Source: Candidatus Cottocaccamicrobium excrementipullorum
GTDB lineage: Bacteria > Bacillota > Clostridia > Lachnospirales > Lachnospiraceae
Length of the DNA: 64,000 nt
Direction of reading: 5' to 3'
Assembly: GCA_018713255.1 (NCBI GenBank)
Contig: DVFL01000040.1
Span: 161,303-225,302, forward strand
Part shown: piece by piece, positions 16,194 through 24,417 of the stretch
How positions within the stretch are numbered: the first letter of the stretch is position 1
Layout: the number at the start of each line of letters is the position of its first letter
Program-made: the position numbers and the translations under genes
The notes under the pieces: model-generated
What the model was told of the DNA's origin: nothing
Seen by the model: the letters and a program-made list of their open reading frames with translations, nothing else
The model's database searches: none

Positions 16194-18048
16194 AGAATCG
16201 ATAGGCCGGGAAATTATTGCGCTGATTGTAACGGTAATGGCAGTGATGTTTTTCTTGAGCCTTTTAATGATTAAACGAATTGAATACACTTATCAAAATT
16301 ACGTCTATGATACAAAAACTGATTTACTGAATAGTTCCATCCACAGTGTGGAGTCCGAGCTGGAAAAAATCGAGAATACCACCTATCGTATTTTAACTGA
16401 TTCTGATGTGCAGAGAGAGATTTCCTTGTGGCTGGAAGCAGAAGAACGGTTGCAAGAATTGGGAGATAAGCCTGGTACAAGCAAGGAGCGGTTGGAGAAC
16501 CAGAAGCAGAAGGCGGACAGCATGCGTCAGCTGATTCAGAAAGTGGATCCGGTTATCACGGCAGATCAGAGCCTGGTGACCGGATTTTTTATCTCGCCGG
16601 ATGGATATCGTTACAATGGCTATGGAGGCGGCGCACTGCAGATTCCCTTGAGCCTTCAGGAGGAGATCGAGAAAAGAGCCAAAGAACAGGACGGCGACTT
16701 GGTGTACCTGGTTTGCTGGCAGAAGAATGGTGTTTTGCAGATGGGATATCCCGGACAGCGGGAGGAGAATGCGCAGACAAGATTGGTTTTAGCCCGGACA
16801 ATGCGGGAGAAAAAAAGCCTGACCCTGGCCCATGGAGGAACGCTGATTTTAGTACTTGATCCTGCACGGCTGTCCAACGGCTATACGACCGCTTCTCATA
16901 AATTGCTGATTGAGGACCCGGAACAGGGAGTGATTTTTACTACCCTCCTTCAGGCGGAGGAACAGGATTTTTTGGCGTGGGAGCATAATCCCGAAAATAT
17001 AAAAGACAGCCGGTATCAGATCCTTTTTTTGAATAATGAGAAATATTTTGTGACAAAGCTGGTTTCGTCTGATCAGCATTGGGATTATTATAGTATTTCC
17101 TCCTATGAAGAGCTGTTTGGTCTTCTGGACAAAGCGGATGTGATCTATATTGTGCTTTTTGTGGGGATGACAATACTGCTATGTGGTGCAGCAGTACATT
17201 TTTCTATGTATTTGGTTCATCCTATTGTAGAGCTGTCCGGGAAAATGCGTTCTATCCGCAACAGCAGTCAGATTCCTCATGATCTGCGGACGGTTCTGCC
17301 TGCCGAAGGGGAACTGCGTCCGCGAGAGGATGAAATTGGTGAGCTGCAGAAGCAGTTTTATGAGATGGTAAAGGAATTAGACCAGCTGATTCATGAAAAC
17401 TATGAACAGAAAATTTATCTTCAGCAGGCACAGCTTTCCGCCCTTAGAACCCAGTTGAATCCTCATTTTCTTTACAATACTCTGGATTTGATCCGTTGGC
17501 TGGCTGCTTCTCAGCGCAGCAATCAGATTCCTGGTGTGGTGCGGGCTCTGGGGGATATTTTGCGTTTGACAATGAACAGCAAACAGAACAAAATCACCAT
17601 CGGAGAAGAGGTAGATTACCTGCGAGGATATTTGTCCATTCAAAAGATTCGTTTCGGGGACCGGCTGAACATGCGAATGGAGATTCCAGAGGAGCTGATG
17701 GAATACAGTATACCGGCGTTCAGCCTTCAGCCCTTGGTGGAGAATTCGGTAAATTACGCGATGGAGCAGATGATACAGCCTTGCTTTATTACAGTTTCTA
17801 TCCAGGACCAGGGGGAGAATTTAATGTGTGCAGTGACAGATAACGGTCCTGGCATGGAAGCGGGGATTTTGGAAAAGCTTAAAGATGGCAGCAGGAAGCC
17901 CAAAGGAAACGGAATCGGCCTTCGAAATTTAGATGACCGGTTAAAAAGTTTATATGGGCCGGAATATGGAATCCTGATTGAGAAGGCGGAAGGAGGGGGA
18001 ACAAAAATCCGCTTTCGGATCAGAAAGGAGCGGCAGCATCAGGAATGA
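16183..18048 (+). CDS. Sensor histidine kinase, YesM family
   Basis: A 621-residue membrane kinase. Transmembrane helices are at about 11-32 and 319-342 and flank a large extracytoplasmic sensor domain. They are followed by a HAMP linker, a His_kinase domain (PF06580) with the phospho-acceptor His428 in LNPHFLYNTLD, and a HATPase with VTDNGPGM and GIGLRNLDDRL. This architecture is the YesM/LytS-like group that senses extracellular sugars or their binding proteins and phosphorylates AraC-type regulators. An earlier in-frame ATG at 16171 is possible. The stop overlaps the regulator start by 4 bp. Confidence 0.93.
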   Translation: MKIKESIGREIIALIVTVMAVMFFLSLLMIKRIEYTYQNYVYDTKTDLLNSSIHSVESELEKIENTTYRILTDSDVQREISLWLEAEERLQELGDKPGTSKERLENQKQKADSMRQLIQKVDPVITADQSLVTGFFISPDGYRYNGYGGGALQIPLSLQEEIEKRAKEQDGDLVYLVCWQKNGVLQMGYPGQREENAQTRLVLARTMREKKSLTLAHGGTLILVLDPARLSNGYTTASHKLLIEDPEQGVIFTTLLQAEEQDFLAWEHNPENIKDSRYQILFLNNEKYFVTKLVSSDQHWDYYSISSYEELFGLLDKADVIYIVLFVGMTILLCGAAVHFSMYLVHPIVELSGKMRSIRNSSQIPHDLRTVLPAEGELRPREDEIGELQKQFYEMVKELDQLIHENYEQKIYLQQAQLSALRTQLNPHFLYNTLDLIRWLAASQRSNQIPGVVRALGDILRLTMNSKQNKITIGEEVDYLRGYLSIQKIRFGDRLNMRMEIPEELMEYSIPAFSLQPLVENSVNYAMEQMIQPCFITVSIQDQGENLMCAVTDNGPGMEAGILEKLKDGSRKPKGNGIGLRNLDDRLKSLYGPEYGILIEKAEGGGTKIRFRIRKERQHQE

Positions 18049-18806
18049 GAAAATTAAGCGTGATTATTGTAGATGATGAAATGATTGTCCGGAAAGGAAT
18101 CCGCGACTGTTTGGATTGGGAAATGTATGGGTTTGAGATTAAGGGTCTGTTTGACACTTCTTTGCAGGCCCTGGAATACTTAAAGACAGAGAAAATCGAT
18201 ATTGTGATTACGGACATCCGAATGCCCATGATGGACGGTCTTGAGCTGGTACGGGAGAGCAGGGAAGCAAAAGTTGAATCTCATTTTATTATTCTGTCAG
18301 GATATGATCAGTTTGCCTATGCCCAGAAAGCAATTCGGTATGGTGTGGAGGGATATCTTCTGAAGCCGATTAAGGAGGAGGAACTTCTGGAGATATTGGA
18401 GACGATTAAAAAGAAGTATTTTAAAGATGACGCGTTTGAGGCAAAGACAAATTTGATTTTGAACCGGCAGAAATATTCCAAGACTGTGCGCGAGCTTGTG
18501 GATTATGTAGACCGGAATCTGGATCAAGAGGAATTATCCTTAAAATATATGGCGGATAATGTTTTATTTATGAACAGCGGATATCTGTCAAAATTGTTTG
18601 TGAAGGAAACAGGATATAAATTTTCCACATTTTTGATGATCAAGCGCATGGAACGAGCACTGCAGCTTTTCCGCAATCAAGAGGGAATTACTGTGTATGA
18701 AGTGGCAGAACAAAGCGGATTTGGGAAAAACCCCCAATACTTCAGTACAGTGTTTAAAAAATATTACGGCATGCCGCCTTCGGATTATATGGAGATTCAA
18801 GATTGA
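18045..18806 (+). CDS. Response regulator with AraC DNA-binding domain, YesN family
   Basis: A 253-residue regulator. The receiver domain (about 1-120) has Asp10, Asp11, phospho-acceptor Asp57 in VITDIRMPMMDG, and the conserved Lys in LLKPI. After a short linker, residues 150-250 carry two AraC helix-turn-helix motifs (YLSKLFVKETGYKFS and VAEQSGFGKNPQYFSTVFKK). It is shorter than many YesN proteins because the middle region is minimal. It is cognate to the kinase by overlap (ATGA). The probable target is the importer operon that follows, where a direct repeat with 21-bp period is found. Confidence 0.94.
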   Translation: MRKLSVIIVDDEMIVRKGIRDCLDWEMYGFEIKGLFDTSLQALEYLKTEKIDIVITDIRMPMMDGLELVRESREAKVESHFIILSGYDQFAYAQKAIRYGVEGYLLKPIKEEELLEILETIKKKYFKDDAFEAKTNLILNRQKYSKTVRELVDYVDRNLDQEELSLKYMADNVLFMNSGYLSKLFVKETGYKFSTFLMIKRMERALQLFRNQEGITVYEVAEQSGFGKNPQYFSTVFKKYYGMPPSDYMEIQD

Positions 18807-18811
18807 AAATT

Positions 18812-18839
18812 AAGGTCATTGTAAAATGACCTTTTTTTT
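18812..18839 (+). terminator. Terminator after the response regulator
   Basis: AAGGTCATT (18812-18820) pairs with AATGACCTT (18825-18833), merging into an eight-T run to 18839. Confidence 0.88.
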
Positions 18840-18904
18840 GCACCTTTTTTTAAACATTCAGCACCTTTTTTTGAATGTAAATCCATTTTAAAAATTATTA
18901 TAAT
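18840..18904 (+). promoter_or_regulatory. Promoter region with 21-bp direct repeats, candidate AraC-type operator
   Basis: The 12-mer GCACCTTTTTTT occurs at 18840-18851 and again at 18861-18872, exactly 21 bp apart, i.e. on the same face of the helix. A TATAAT -10 box lies at 18899-18904 with no convincing -35, which is typical of activator-dependent promoters. AraC-type proteins bind two half-sites at about this spacing, and such a regulator is encoded immediately upstream. The link is inference. Confidence 0.55.
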
Positions 18905-18950
18905 CAAATCATCCAAAAAAAATAAGTTTAACAAAGGGAGGTTAATCATT

Positions 18951-20315
18951 ATGACGAGACCATTGGCGGTACTTACAGCTGCCTGTATGGCAGCGACTTT
19001 GCTGGCTGGCTGTGGATCTTCTTCACAGCAGGAAACCACAGCGGCATCCACCACAGCAGGAGGACAGTCATCTGGAGAATCTGCAGCTACCACCGCAGCG
19101 GACAGCGGTTCTGGGGAGAATGTGGAACTGCGGGTAGCCTGGTGGGGCAATCAGCAGAGAACGGACGACACCATAGCTGTCTTTGATCAATTTGGAGCAG
19201 AAAACAATGTGACCTTTAGCTATGAGTACAACAGCTATGACAGCTATTGGGAGACACTGGCTACTCAGTCAGTAGGAAATAATATGCCTGATATTATTCA
19301 GCAGGTAACAGACCAGTTCGCCGGATATATTAACAATGGGCTGCTGGTGGACTTGACGCCTTATGTAGAGAACGGCTCTCTGGATTTATCTGATTGTGAT
19401 GAAGCATACATTTCTGGCGGACGATATAATGGGGGCTTATACGGCGTTTCTCTTGGTACTAATGTAATGACGATTATTTATAATCCCGCCTTGTTTGAAG
19501 CGGCCGGTGTAGAAACTCCAAGTCCTGACTGGACTTGGTCCGATTTTGTGGCTACTGCCAGAGAAATCTATGAAAAGACTGGCGTACAGACGGAGAATGT
19601 GGCGTTAGGAATGCCAAGATACCTGCTTGAACCCATGATTCGTTCCAAAGGACAGTCTTTGTATTCTGAGGATGGCCTGGGATTTGGTTTTGATGATGAG
19701 ACCAAGGCGGAGATTGTTTCAGTGATCCAGGACTGCTATGATTTGGTACAGGAAGGGGTTTTTGTAGATCCTGAAGAACAGCTGCTGTGGCAGGACAATT
19801 CTGAGCGGGCGCTCTGTAAGGGAGAGGCAGCCATGGGTATGAACTGGAGCAGTGTGTTCAGCAATTTCTGCAACTATTATGATCTGGATCTGGAGATGGC
19901 AAATCAGCCGCTGTTTGATGATGCTACCACACAGGGAATGTATCTGAGACCGGCACAGTTCTTCTCTGTTACTAAGGACTGTGAGAATCCTGAGATGGCG
20001 GCAAAGGCTATCAGCTATTTTGTTAATGATTCCAGCGCGAATCAGATTTTAGGCGGTGAGAGAGGTATCCCGGCGGTGACCAGTATCCGTGAGGAGCTGC
20101 GTGAGAGCGCCAGCGAGACAGATAAGAAAGTATATGATTTCCTGGATTCTGTTATTGAATACTGTAGAGATGCAGATCCGGCAGAACCCTCCACTTCCAG
20201 ACAGAGCGTGGAAGTGCTCAACAATAATGTAACAGAAGTAATGTATGGCCAGATGACTGCACAGGAGTGCATTGACAGCTGGATGGATCAGTCCCTGGAA
20301 ATTCTGGCAAAATAA
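18951..20315 (+). CDS. Sugar ABC transporter substrate-binding lipoprotein
   Basis: A 454-residue family 1 extracellular solute-binding protein. The lipobox LLAGC places the lipidated Cys at residue 21. It is followed by a Ser/Thr/Ala/Gln-rich linker to about residue 55 and the binding fold starting VELRVAWWGNQQRTDD. Length and motifs fit carbohydrate binders (MalE-like). It is the first gene of a complete importer with two permeases; no ATPase is encoded, so a shared MsmX/UgpC-type ATPase elsewhere is expected. GGGAGG precedes the ATG. Confidence 0.93.
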   Translation: MTRPLAVLTAACMAATLLAGCGSSSQQETTAASTTAGGQSSGESAATTAADSGSGENVELRVAWWGNQQRTDDTIAVFDQFGAENNVTFSYEYNSYDSYWETLATQSVGNNMPDIIQQVTDQFAGYINNGLLVDLTPYVENGSLDLSDCDEAYISGGRYNGGLYGVSLGTNVMTIIYNPALFEAAGVETPSPDWTWSDFVATAREIYEKTGVQTENVALGMPRYLLEPMIRSKGQSLYSEDGLGFGFDDETKAEIVSVIQDCYDLVQEGVFVDPEEQLLWQDNSERALCKGEAAMGMNWSSVFSNFCNYYDLDLEMANQPLFDDATTQGMYLRPAQFFSVTKDCENPEMAAKAISYFVNDSSANQILGGERGIPAVTSIREELRESASETDKKVYDFLDSVIEYCRDADPAEPSTSRQSVEVLNNNVTEVMYGQMTAQECIDSWMDQSLEILAK

Positions 20316-20322
20316 AAGAGAG

Positions 20323-20352
20323 GCAGATCTAAGAGGTATCTCTTAGATCTGC
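20323..20352 (+). repeat. Intercistronic 13-bp perfect hairpin
   Basis: GCAGATCTAAGAG (20323-20335) and CTCTTAGATCTGC (20340-20352) form a perfect stem with a GTAT loop and no T-run. Located between the binding-protein and permease genes, it probably stabilises the upstream mRNA segment so that more binding protein than permease is made. Confidence 0.75.
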
Positions 20353-20390
20353 AAATGACTGGAACATGTGCGGAGAGGAGAACGAAGCGT

Positions 20391-21362
20391 ATGGGCAGAA
20401 AGAAAAGCGATGCCTTCAGCAGATTTATCTACAGCAACAACACAACGGGGTACTTTTTTATTTTGCCCTGGCTCATAGGATTTCTGGCATTTACTTTGGT
20501 GCCTTTTATCATGTCCTTTGTGTTGTCTTTTACAAACTATAATATTTTATCACCAAACACGAAATTTGTAGGACTGGACAATTATATTAAGCTGTTTACT
20601 AATGATCAGCTATTCTTGAAATCCTTAGAGGTTACCTTTAAATTTGCTTTTATTTCTGTCCCGCTCCGCCTGATCTTCGCTTTGTTTGTGGCAATGATAT
20701 TGAACCGAAAATCAAAAGCCATAGGGATTTATCGGGTGGTTTACTATCTGCCGTCGATTATCGGCGGCAGCGTAGCGGTTTCAGTGATGTGGCGGAACTT
20801 GTTTGCCAAAGATGGCGTGGTCAACGGGCTGCTGCAGCTCATTGGGATTAACAGCCAGCTTAATTGGTTATCCAATACAAAGACGGCGCTGTTTACTTTA
20901 ATTCTTCTTTATGTGTGGCAGTTTGGTTCATCTATGCTGATTTTTTTGTCGGGACTTAAGCAGATTTCCCCTACATATTATGAGGCAGCGGAGATGGACG
21001 GCGCAGGCAAAGTAAGGCAGTTCTTTTCCATTACGCTTCCGCTTTTAAGCCCCATTATTTTGTTTAACCTGGTAATGCAGATTATTAATGGATTTATGGT
21101 ATTCACTCAGGCGCAGATTATTACTGACGGCGGTCCTGTAAATGAGACGCTGGTGTATGTACTGTACTTATACCGGCAGAGCTTTAAGTACTACGAAATG
21201 GGGTACGGATCCGCCATGGCCTGGATTCTCCTGGTGATTGTGGGATGTTTCACGGCGCTGGTGTTTAAGTCTTCCAATCAGTGGGTGTTCTATGAGAACA
21301 ACGCCAGACAGGATGAGCCGAACAAGAAGAAAAAAGGAAAGAAAGGAGCGGGACAGGCATGA
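20391..21362 (+). CDS. Sugar ABC transporter permease (MalF type)
   Basis: A 323-residue inner-membrane permease with six predicted helices. The EAA loop reads YYEAAEMDGAGKVRQFFSIT and ends with the ATPase-contact glycine. The start at 20391 follows GGAGAGGAG; an in-frame ATG at 20355 would begin inside the spacer just after the hairpin and lacks a ribosome site. It forms a heterodimer with the next gene product. Its C-terminus is Lys-rich. It overlaps the second permease by 4 bp. Confidence 0.94.
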   Translation: MGRKKSDAFSRFIYSNNTTGYFFILPWLIGFLAFTLVPFIMSFVLSFTNYNILSPNTKFVGLDNYIKLFTNDQLFLKSLEVTFKFAFISVPLRLIFALFVAMILNRKSKAIGIYRVVYYLPSIIGGSVAVSVMWRNLFAKDGVVNGLLQLIGINSQLNWLSNTKTALFTLILLYVWQFGSSMLIFLSGLKQISPTYYEAAEMDGAGKVRQFFSITLPLLSPIILFNLVMQIINGFMVFTQAQIITDGGPVNETLVYVLYLYRQSFKYYEMGYGSAMAWILLVIVGCFTALVFKSSNQWVFYENNARQDEPNKKKKGKKGAGQA

Positions 21363-22234
21363 TATCATCCAAGAGAAAGTTTTCTGTAGGAATGCGTACC
21401 AGAAGAAAACTGGACACGGTGATTTTCCACGTGGTGGTAGGCGGCATTGCTATTTTCATGATTTATCCTCTGGTGTGGATGCTGTTAAGTTCTTTTAAAC
21501 CCACGGACAAAGTAATGACAACAGTAACCCAGCTGATTCCTGATGTGTGGACGATTCAGAATTACATTACAGGATGGAAAGGATTTGGCGGGATCACCTT
21601 TGCAACTTTCTTCAAAAATTCCTTGATCATTACCATTCTTTCTACGATAGGAGCGGTGCTTTCCTCCACCATGGTGGCTTATGGATTTGCCAGGATTAAT
21701 TTCCGCTTTAAAAGAGCGTTGTTTTTCTGCATGATCATTACCATGATGCTGCCGGGACAGGTAATCATGATCCCTCAGTATATTATTTTCAATAAATTGG
21801 GATGGGTAAATACCATGCTTCCTATTGTGGTTCCCTCCTGGTTTGCCAAAGCCTTTTTTATCTTTATGATTATGCAGTTTATTGAGGGAATTCCTAAAGA
21901 TTTAGATGAAGCAGCTCTTATGGATGGCTGCAGTAATTATACGATTTTTGCCTCAATTATTGTTCCACTGGTGCGGCCGGCTATGGTTACCTGCGCTATC
22001 TTCGAATTTTACTGGAAGTGGGACGATTATATGAGTTCACTGCTTTATTTAAATACTCCGAAAAATTATACGGTATCAATTGCTTTGAAAAATTTTACTG
22101 ACCCTATGAGTTCTTCAGATTTTGGCGCTATGTTCGCCATGTGTGTGCTGTCATTGCTGCCTGTAATCATTATTTTCCTTCTGCTGCAGAAGTATATTGT
22201 AGAAGGTGTGGCTGCGTCAGGAATCAAGGGATAG
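21359..22234 (+). CDS. Carbohydrate ABC transporter permease (MalG type)
   Basis: A 291-residue permease with six predicted helices and the EAA loop in DLDEAALMDGCSNYTIFASI. It ends with the family-typical IVEGVAASGIKG. The partner permease is encoded just upstream with an ATGA overlap, and the enzyme gene at 22247 follows after 12 bp. Together with the binding protein this imports an oligosaccharide or disaccharide, probably pectin-derived given the downstream genes (inference). Confidence 0.94.
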   Translation: MISSKRKFSVGMRTRRKLDTVIFHVVVGGIAIFMIYPLVWMLLSSFKPTDKVMTTVTQLIPDVWTIQNYITGWKGFGGITFATFFKNSLIITILSTIGAVLSSTMVAYGFARINFRFKRALFFCMIITMMLPGQVIMIPQYIIFNKLGWVNTMLPIVVPSWFAKAFFIFMIMQFIEGIPKDLDEAALMDGCSNYTIFASIIVPLVRPAMVTCAIFEFYWKWDDYMSSLLYLNTPKNYTVSIALKNFTDPMSSSDFGAMFAMCVLSLLPVIIIFLLLQKYIVEGVAASGIKG

Positions 22235-22246
22235 GAGAAGCGTGCT

Positions 22247-24313
22247 ATGAGAGACATTGTGTTGTTCCAGGATGATTTTAAGGATTTTGCCATAGGGGAA
22301 TTTCCGTATGACAAGGATCACTCCGCTGCAGGAGAGTATCATTATGTAACGGAGGAAGGTTACGCAGGAGAATGGAAGGATCAGGTATGCAATTATACAT
22401 ACAACGGGCATGGTCCTTCCTGGATCATTACCGAGGAAGACGGCAGACACTATATGGAGTCTTGCCGGATTGAAAAGAACAAACCTCATCGTATATTTCC
22501 TACGCTGCAGACAGGAAATGTACAATGGAAAGATTATAATGCTAGTGTTTGCCTGCGGCGGCTGTCCACGAAAGGAATGGCCGGTCTGGCCTTTTGCATG
22601 AATGACAGTATAGATACACTGGTATTTTCTCTGGAAGGAAAGACGGAGGCCAGACTTTCCTACCGTCACAAAGAGGACGTAATGGTGCTTCAGTCGGTGC
22701 CCTATGTAAGCGAGTGTGATCATTTCCATCAGCTTCAGGTGTCCTGCAGGGGAACACTTGTAGAATGCTATTTGGATGGAGAAAAAGTGTTGGAAGCAGA
22801 GACGCCGTTAGTGTCCAGAGGAGGGAAAATCGGGATTACTGCGGATTGTCCTACTCAGTTTACGGATGTTAACGTTACGGTAGATCAGGAGACAGCGGCA
22901 CAGATTAAGGCGGATATAGAAGCCAGGAAGGCAGAGGAGAGAAGTCTTCAGGGGAAATATCCTTCTATGAAGCTATATAAGAAACTGGATCTGAAGAATT
23001 TTGGCTCCAGCCGTCAGATCCGTTTTGGTCACCTTACAGGAACCAAGGAGTGGTTTGCAGTATTTCCTCAGGCCCAGAAACGGGTGGACCGGGACGCTTA
23101 TGCTCATATCAGCTGCCTGACTGCTGTGAGCCTTGCCACAGGAGAGATCCTTTGGCAGAGAGGAACGCCCTCTGAAAATGCCAAACATCTGGGAAAAATC
23201 AGCGCAGATCTTCCGTTGCATGTGTATGACATTGACGGTGATGGGGTGGATGAGGTAATTACTGCCCGGAATTTCCAAATCTTAATTTTGGACGGCGCTA
23301 CGGGCAAGGTAAAAAAATCTGCTATGACGCCTTATGCAGATGATGATGATCAGACAGTAATCGGAGCGCCTTACGGCATTTACGCGTTTGATCGGATTAA
23401 CCCGGACGGCATTCGGATTGCAAATTTCAGGGGACTTTCCCGTCCTTCTGATATTTTGATTAAAGATCGGTACTGCCGCGTTTATGCTTTGGATTCGGAT
23501 CTTCAGGTGATGTGGAAGTACAAAAGTCCTAAAAATACAGGTCATTATCCTATGGCAGTAGATATTAATGGAGACGGTCACGATGAGCTGTTATGCGGCT
23601 ACACTCTGTTAGACTGCCACGGAATTCCTTTGTGGACTTACCCCATCGAAAATGATCATACCGATGAGATTGTAGCAGGAAAATTTATGGCTGGCAGTGA
23701 TAAGGGGTATTTCGCCTGTGTGTCCGGCACACAAGGTTTTTTTATTGGAGATTTTCAGGGGCATATTGTAAAGCGAGATTATATAGGACATGCTCAGCGA
23801 GTAAGCGTAGCCAATTATTGCCCGGAGAGAGAGGGATATGAAATTGCAGTATCCAACTTCTGGGGACATCAGGGAGTGCTGTATTTTTACGACTGCTTCG
23901 GCAATCAGCTGTGGGAGCAGGAGAATGAGATGAACGGCAATATTCTGGCGCCAGTAAATTGGCTTGGAAATGGACAAGATTTTATTCTGACAAATGCAGA
24001 TGCTCAGAAGGGCGGGCTGCTGGATGGAAGCGGCCGTCGTGTGGTGGCGTTTCCTGATGATGGTCATCCGGTGATGTGCTGCGAGGCCATTGATTTATGC
24101 GGTGATGATCGGGATGAGCTGGTAGTATGGGATTATAATGCTTTGTGGATATACACACAGGAGGATGGAGAAAGGGAAACGAGTTATCATCCTGTGAAAT
24201 ATCCGTTTTATAATGCATCCAACTATCGAGGAGAGTATTCCTTTCCCGATGCCAGTTTCATTACGTTTTGCGAGTTACCCTTGGAAGATGGAGAGAAGCA
24301 GAAATCAAAATAG
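22247..24313 (+). CDS. Two-domain protein: lectin-like jelly roll plus rhamnogalacturonan-lyase-like beta-propeller
   Basis: A 688-residue protein without signal peptide. Residues 1 to about 210 look like a concanavalin/DUF1080-type jelly roll: VLFQDDFKDF at the start, SCRGTLVECYLDGEKVLEAE and GGKIGITADC later. Residues about 245-680 form a beta-propeller with repeated Asp-rich blade motifs (DIDGDGVDEVITA, DINGDGHDELLCG, DLCGDDRDELVVW), as in FG-GAP/PL11-like rhamnogalacturonan lyase propellers. The intracellular location and neighbours (importer, GH4 enzyme) suggest that it processes an imported oligosaccharide. Catalytic residues cannot be assigned, so it might bind rather than cleave. Confidence 0.65.
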   Translation: MRDIVLFQDDFKDFAIGEFPYDKDHSAAGEYHYVTEEGYAGEWKDQVCNYTYNGHGPSWIITEEDGRHYMESCRIEKNKPHRIFPTLQTGNVQWKDYNASVCLRRLSTKGMAGLAFCMNDSIDTLVFSLEGKTEARLSYRHKEDVMVLQSVPYVSECDHFHQLQVSCRGTLVECYLDGEKVLEAETPLVSRGGKIGITADCPTQFTDVNVTVDQETAAQIKADIEARKAEERSLQGKYPSMKLYKKLDLKNFGSSRQIRFGHLTGTKEWFAVFPQAQKRVDRDAYAHISCLTAVSLATGEILWQRGTPSENAKHLGKISADLPLHVYDIDGDGVDEVITARNFQILILDGATGKVKKSAMTPYADDDDQTVIGAPYGIYAFDRINPDGIRIANFRGLSRPSDILIKDRYCRVYALDSDLQVMWKYKSPKNTGHYPMAVDINGDGHDELLCGYTLLDCHGIPLWTYPIENDHTDEIVAGKFMAGSDKGYFACVSGTQGFFIGDFQGHIVKRDYIGHAQRVSVANYCPEREGYEIAVSNFWGHQGVLYFYDCFGNQLWEQENEMNGNILAPVNWLGNGQDFILTNADAQKGGLLDGSGRRVVAFPDDGHPVMCCEAIDLCGDDRDELVVWDYNALWIYTQEDGERETSYHPVKYPFYNASNYRGEYSFPDASFITFCELPLEDGEKQKSK

Positions 24314-24417
24314 GCTCTTGAGCGAAAATCAAAGAAAGGGCAGTGTCAGCGGAAGCTGCTGGCCAGACGGGCCAAAAAGGAAAACGATAACAGTCTTAAG
24401 TGGAGGAGAATAAAACA

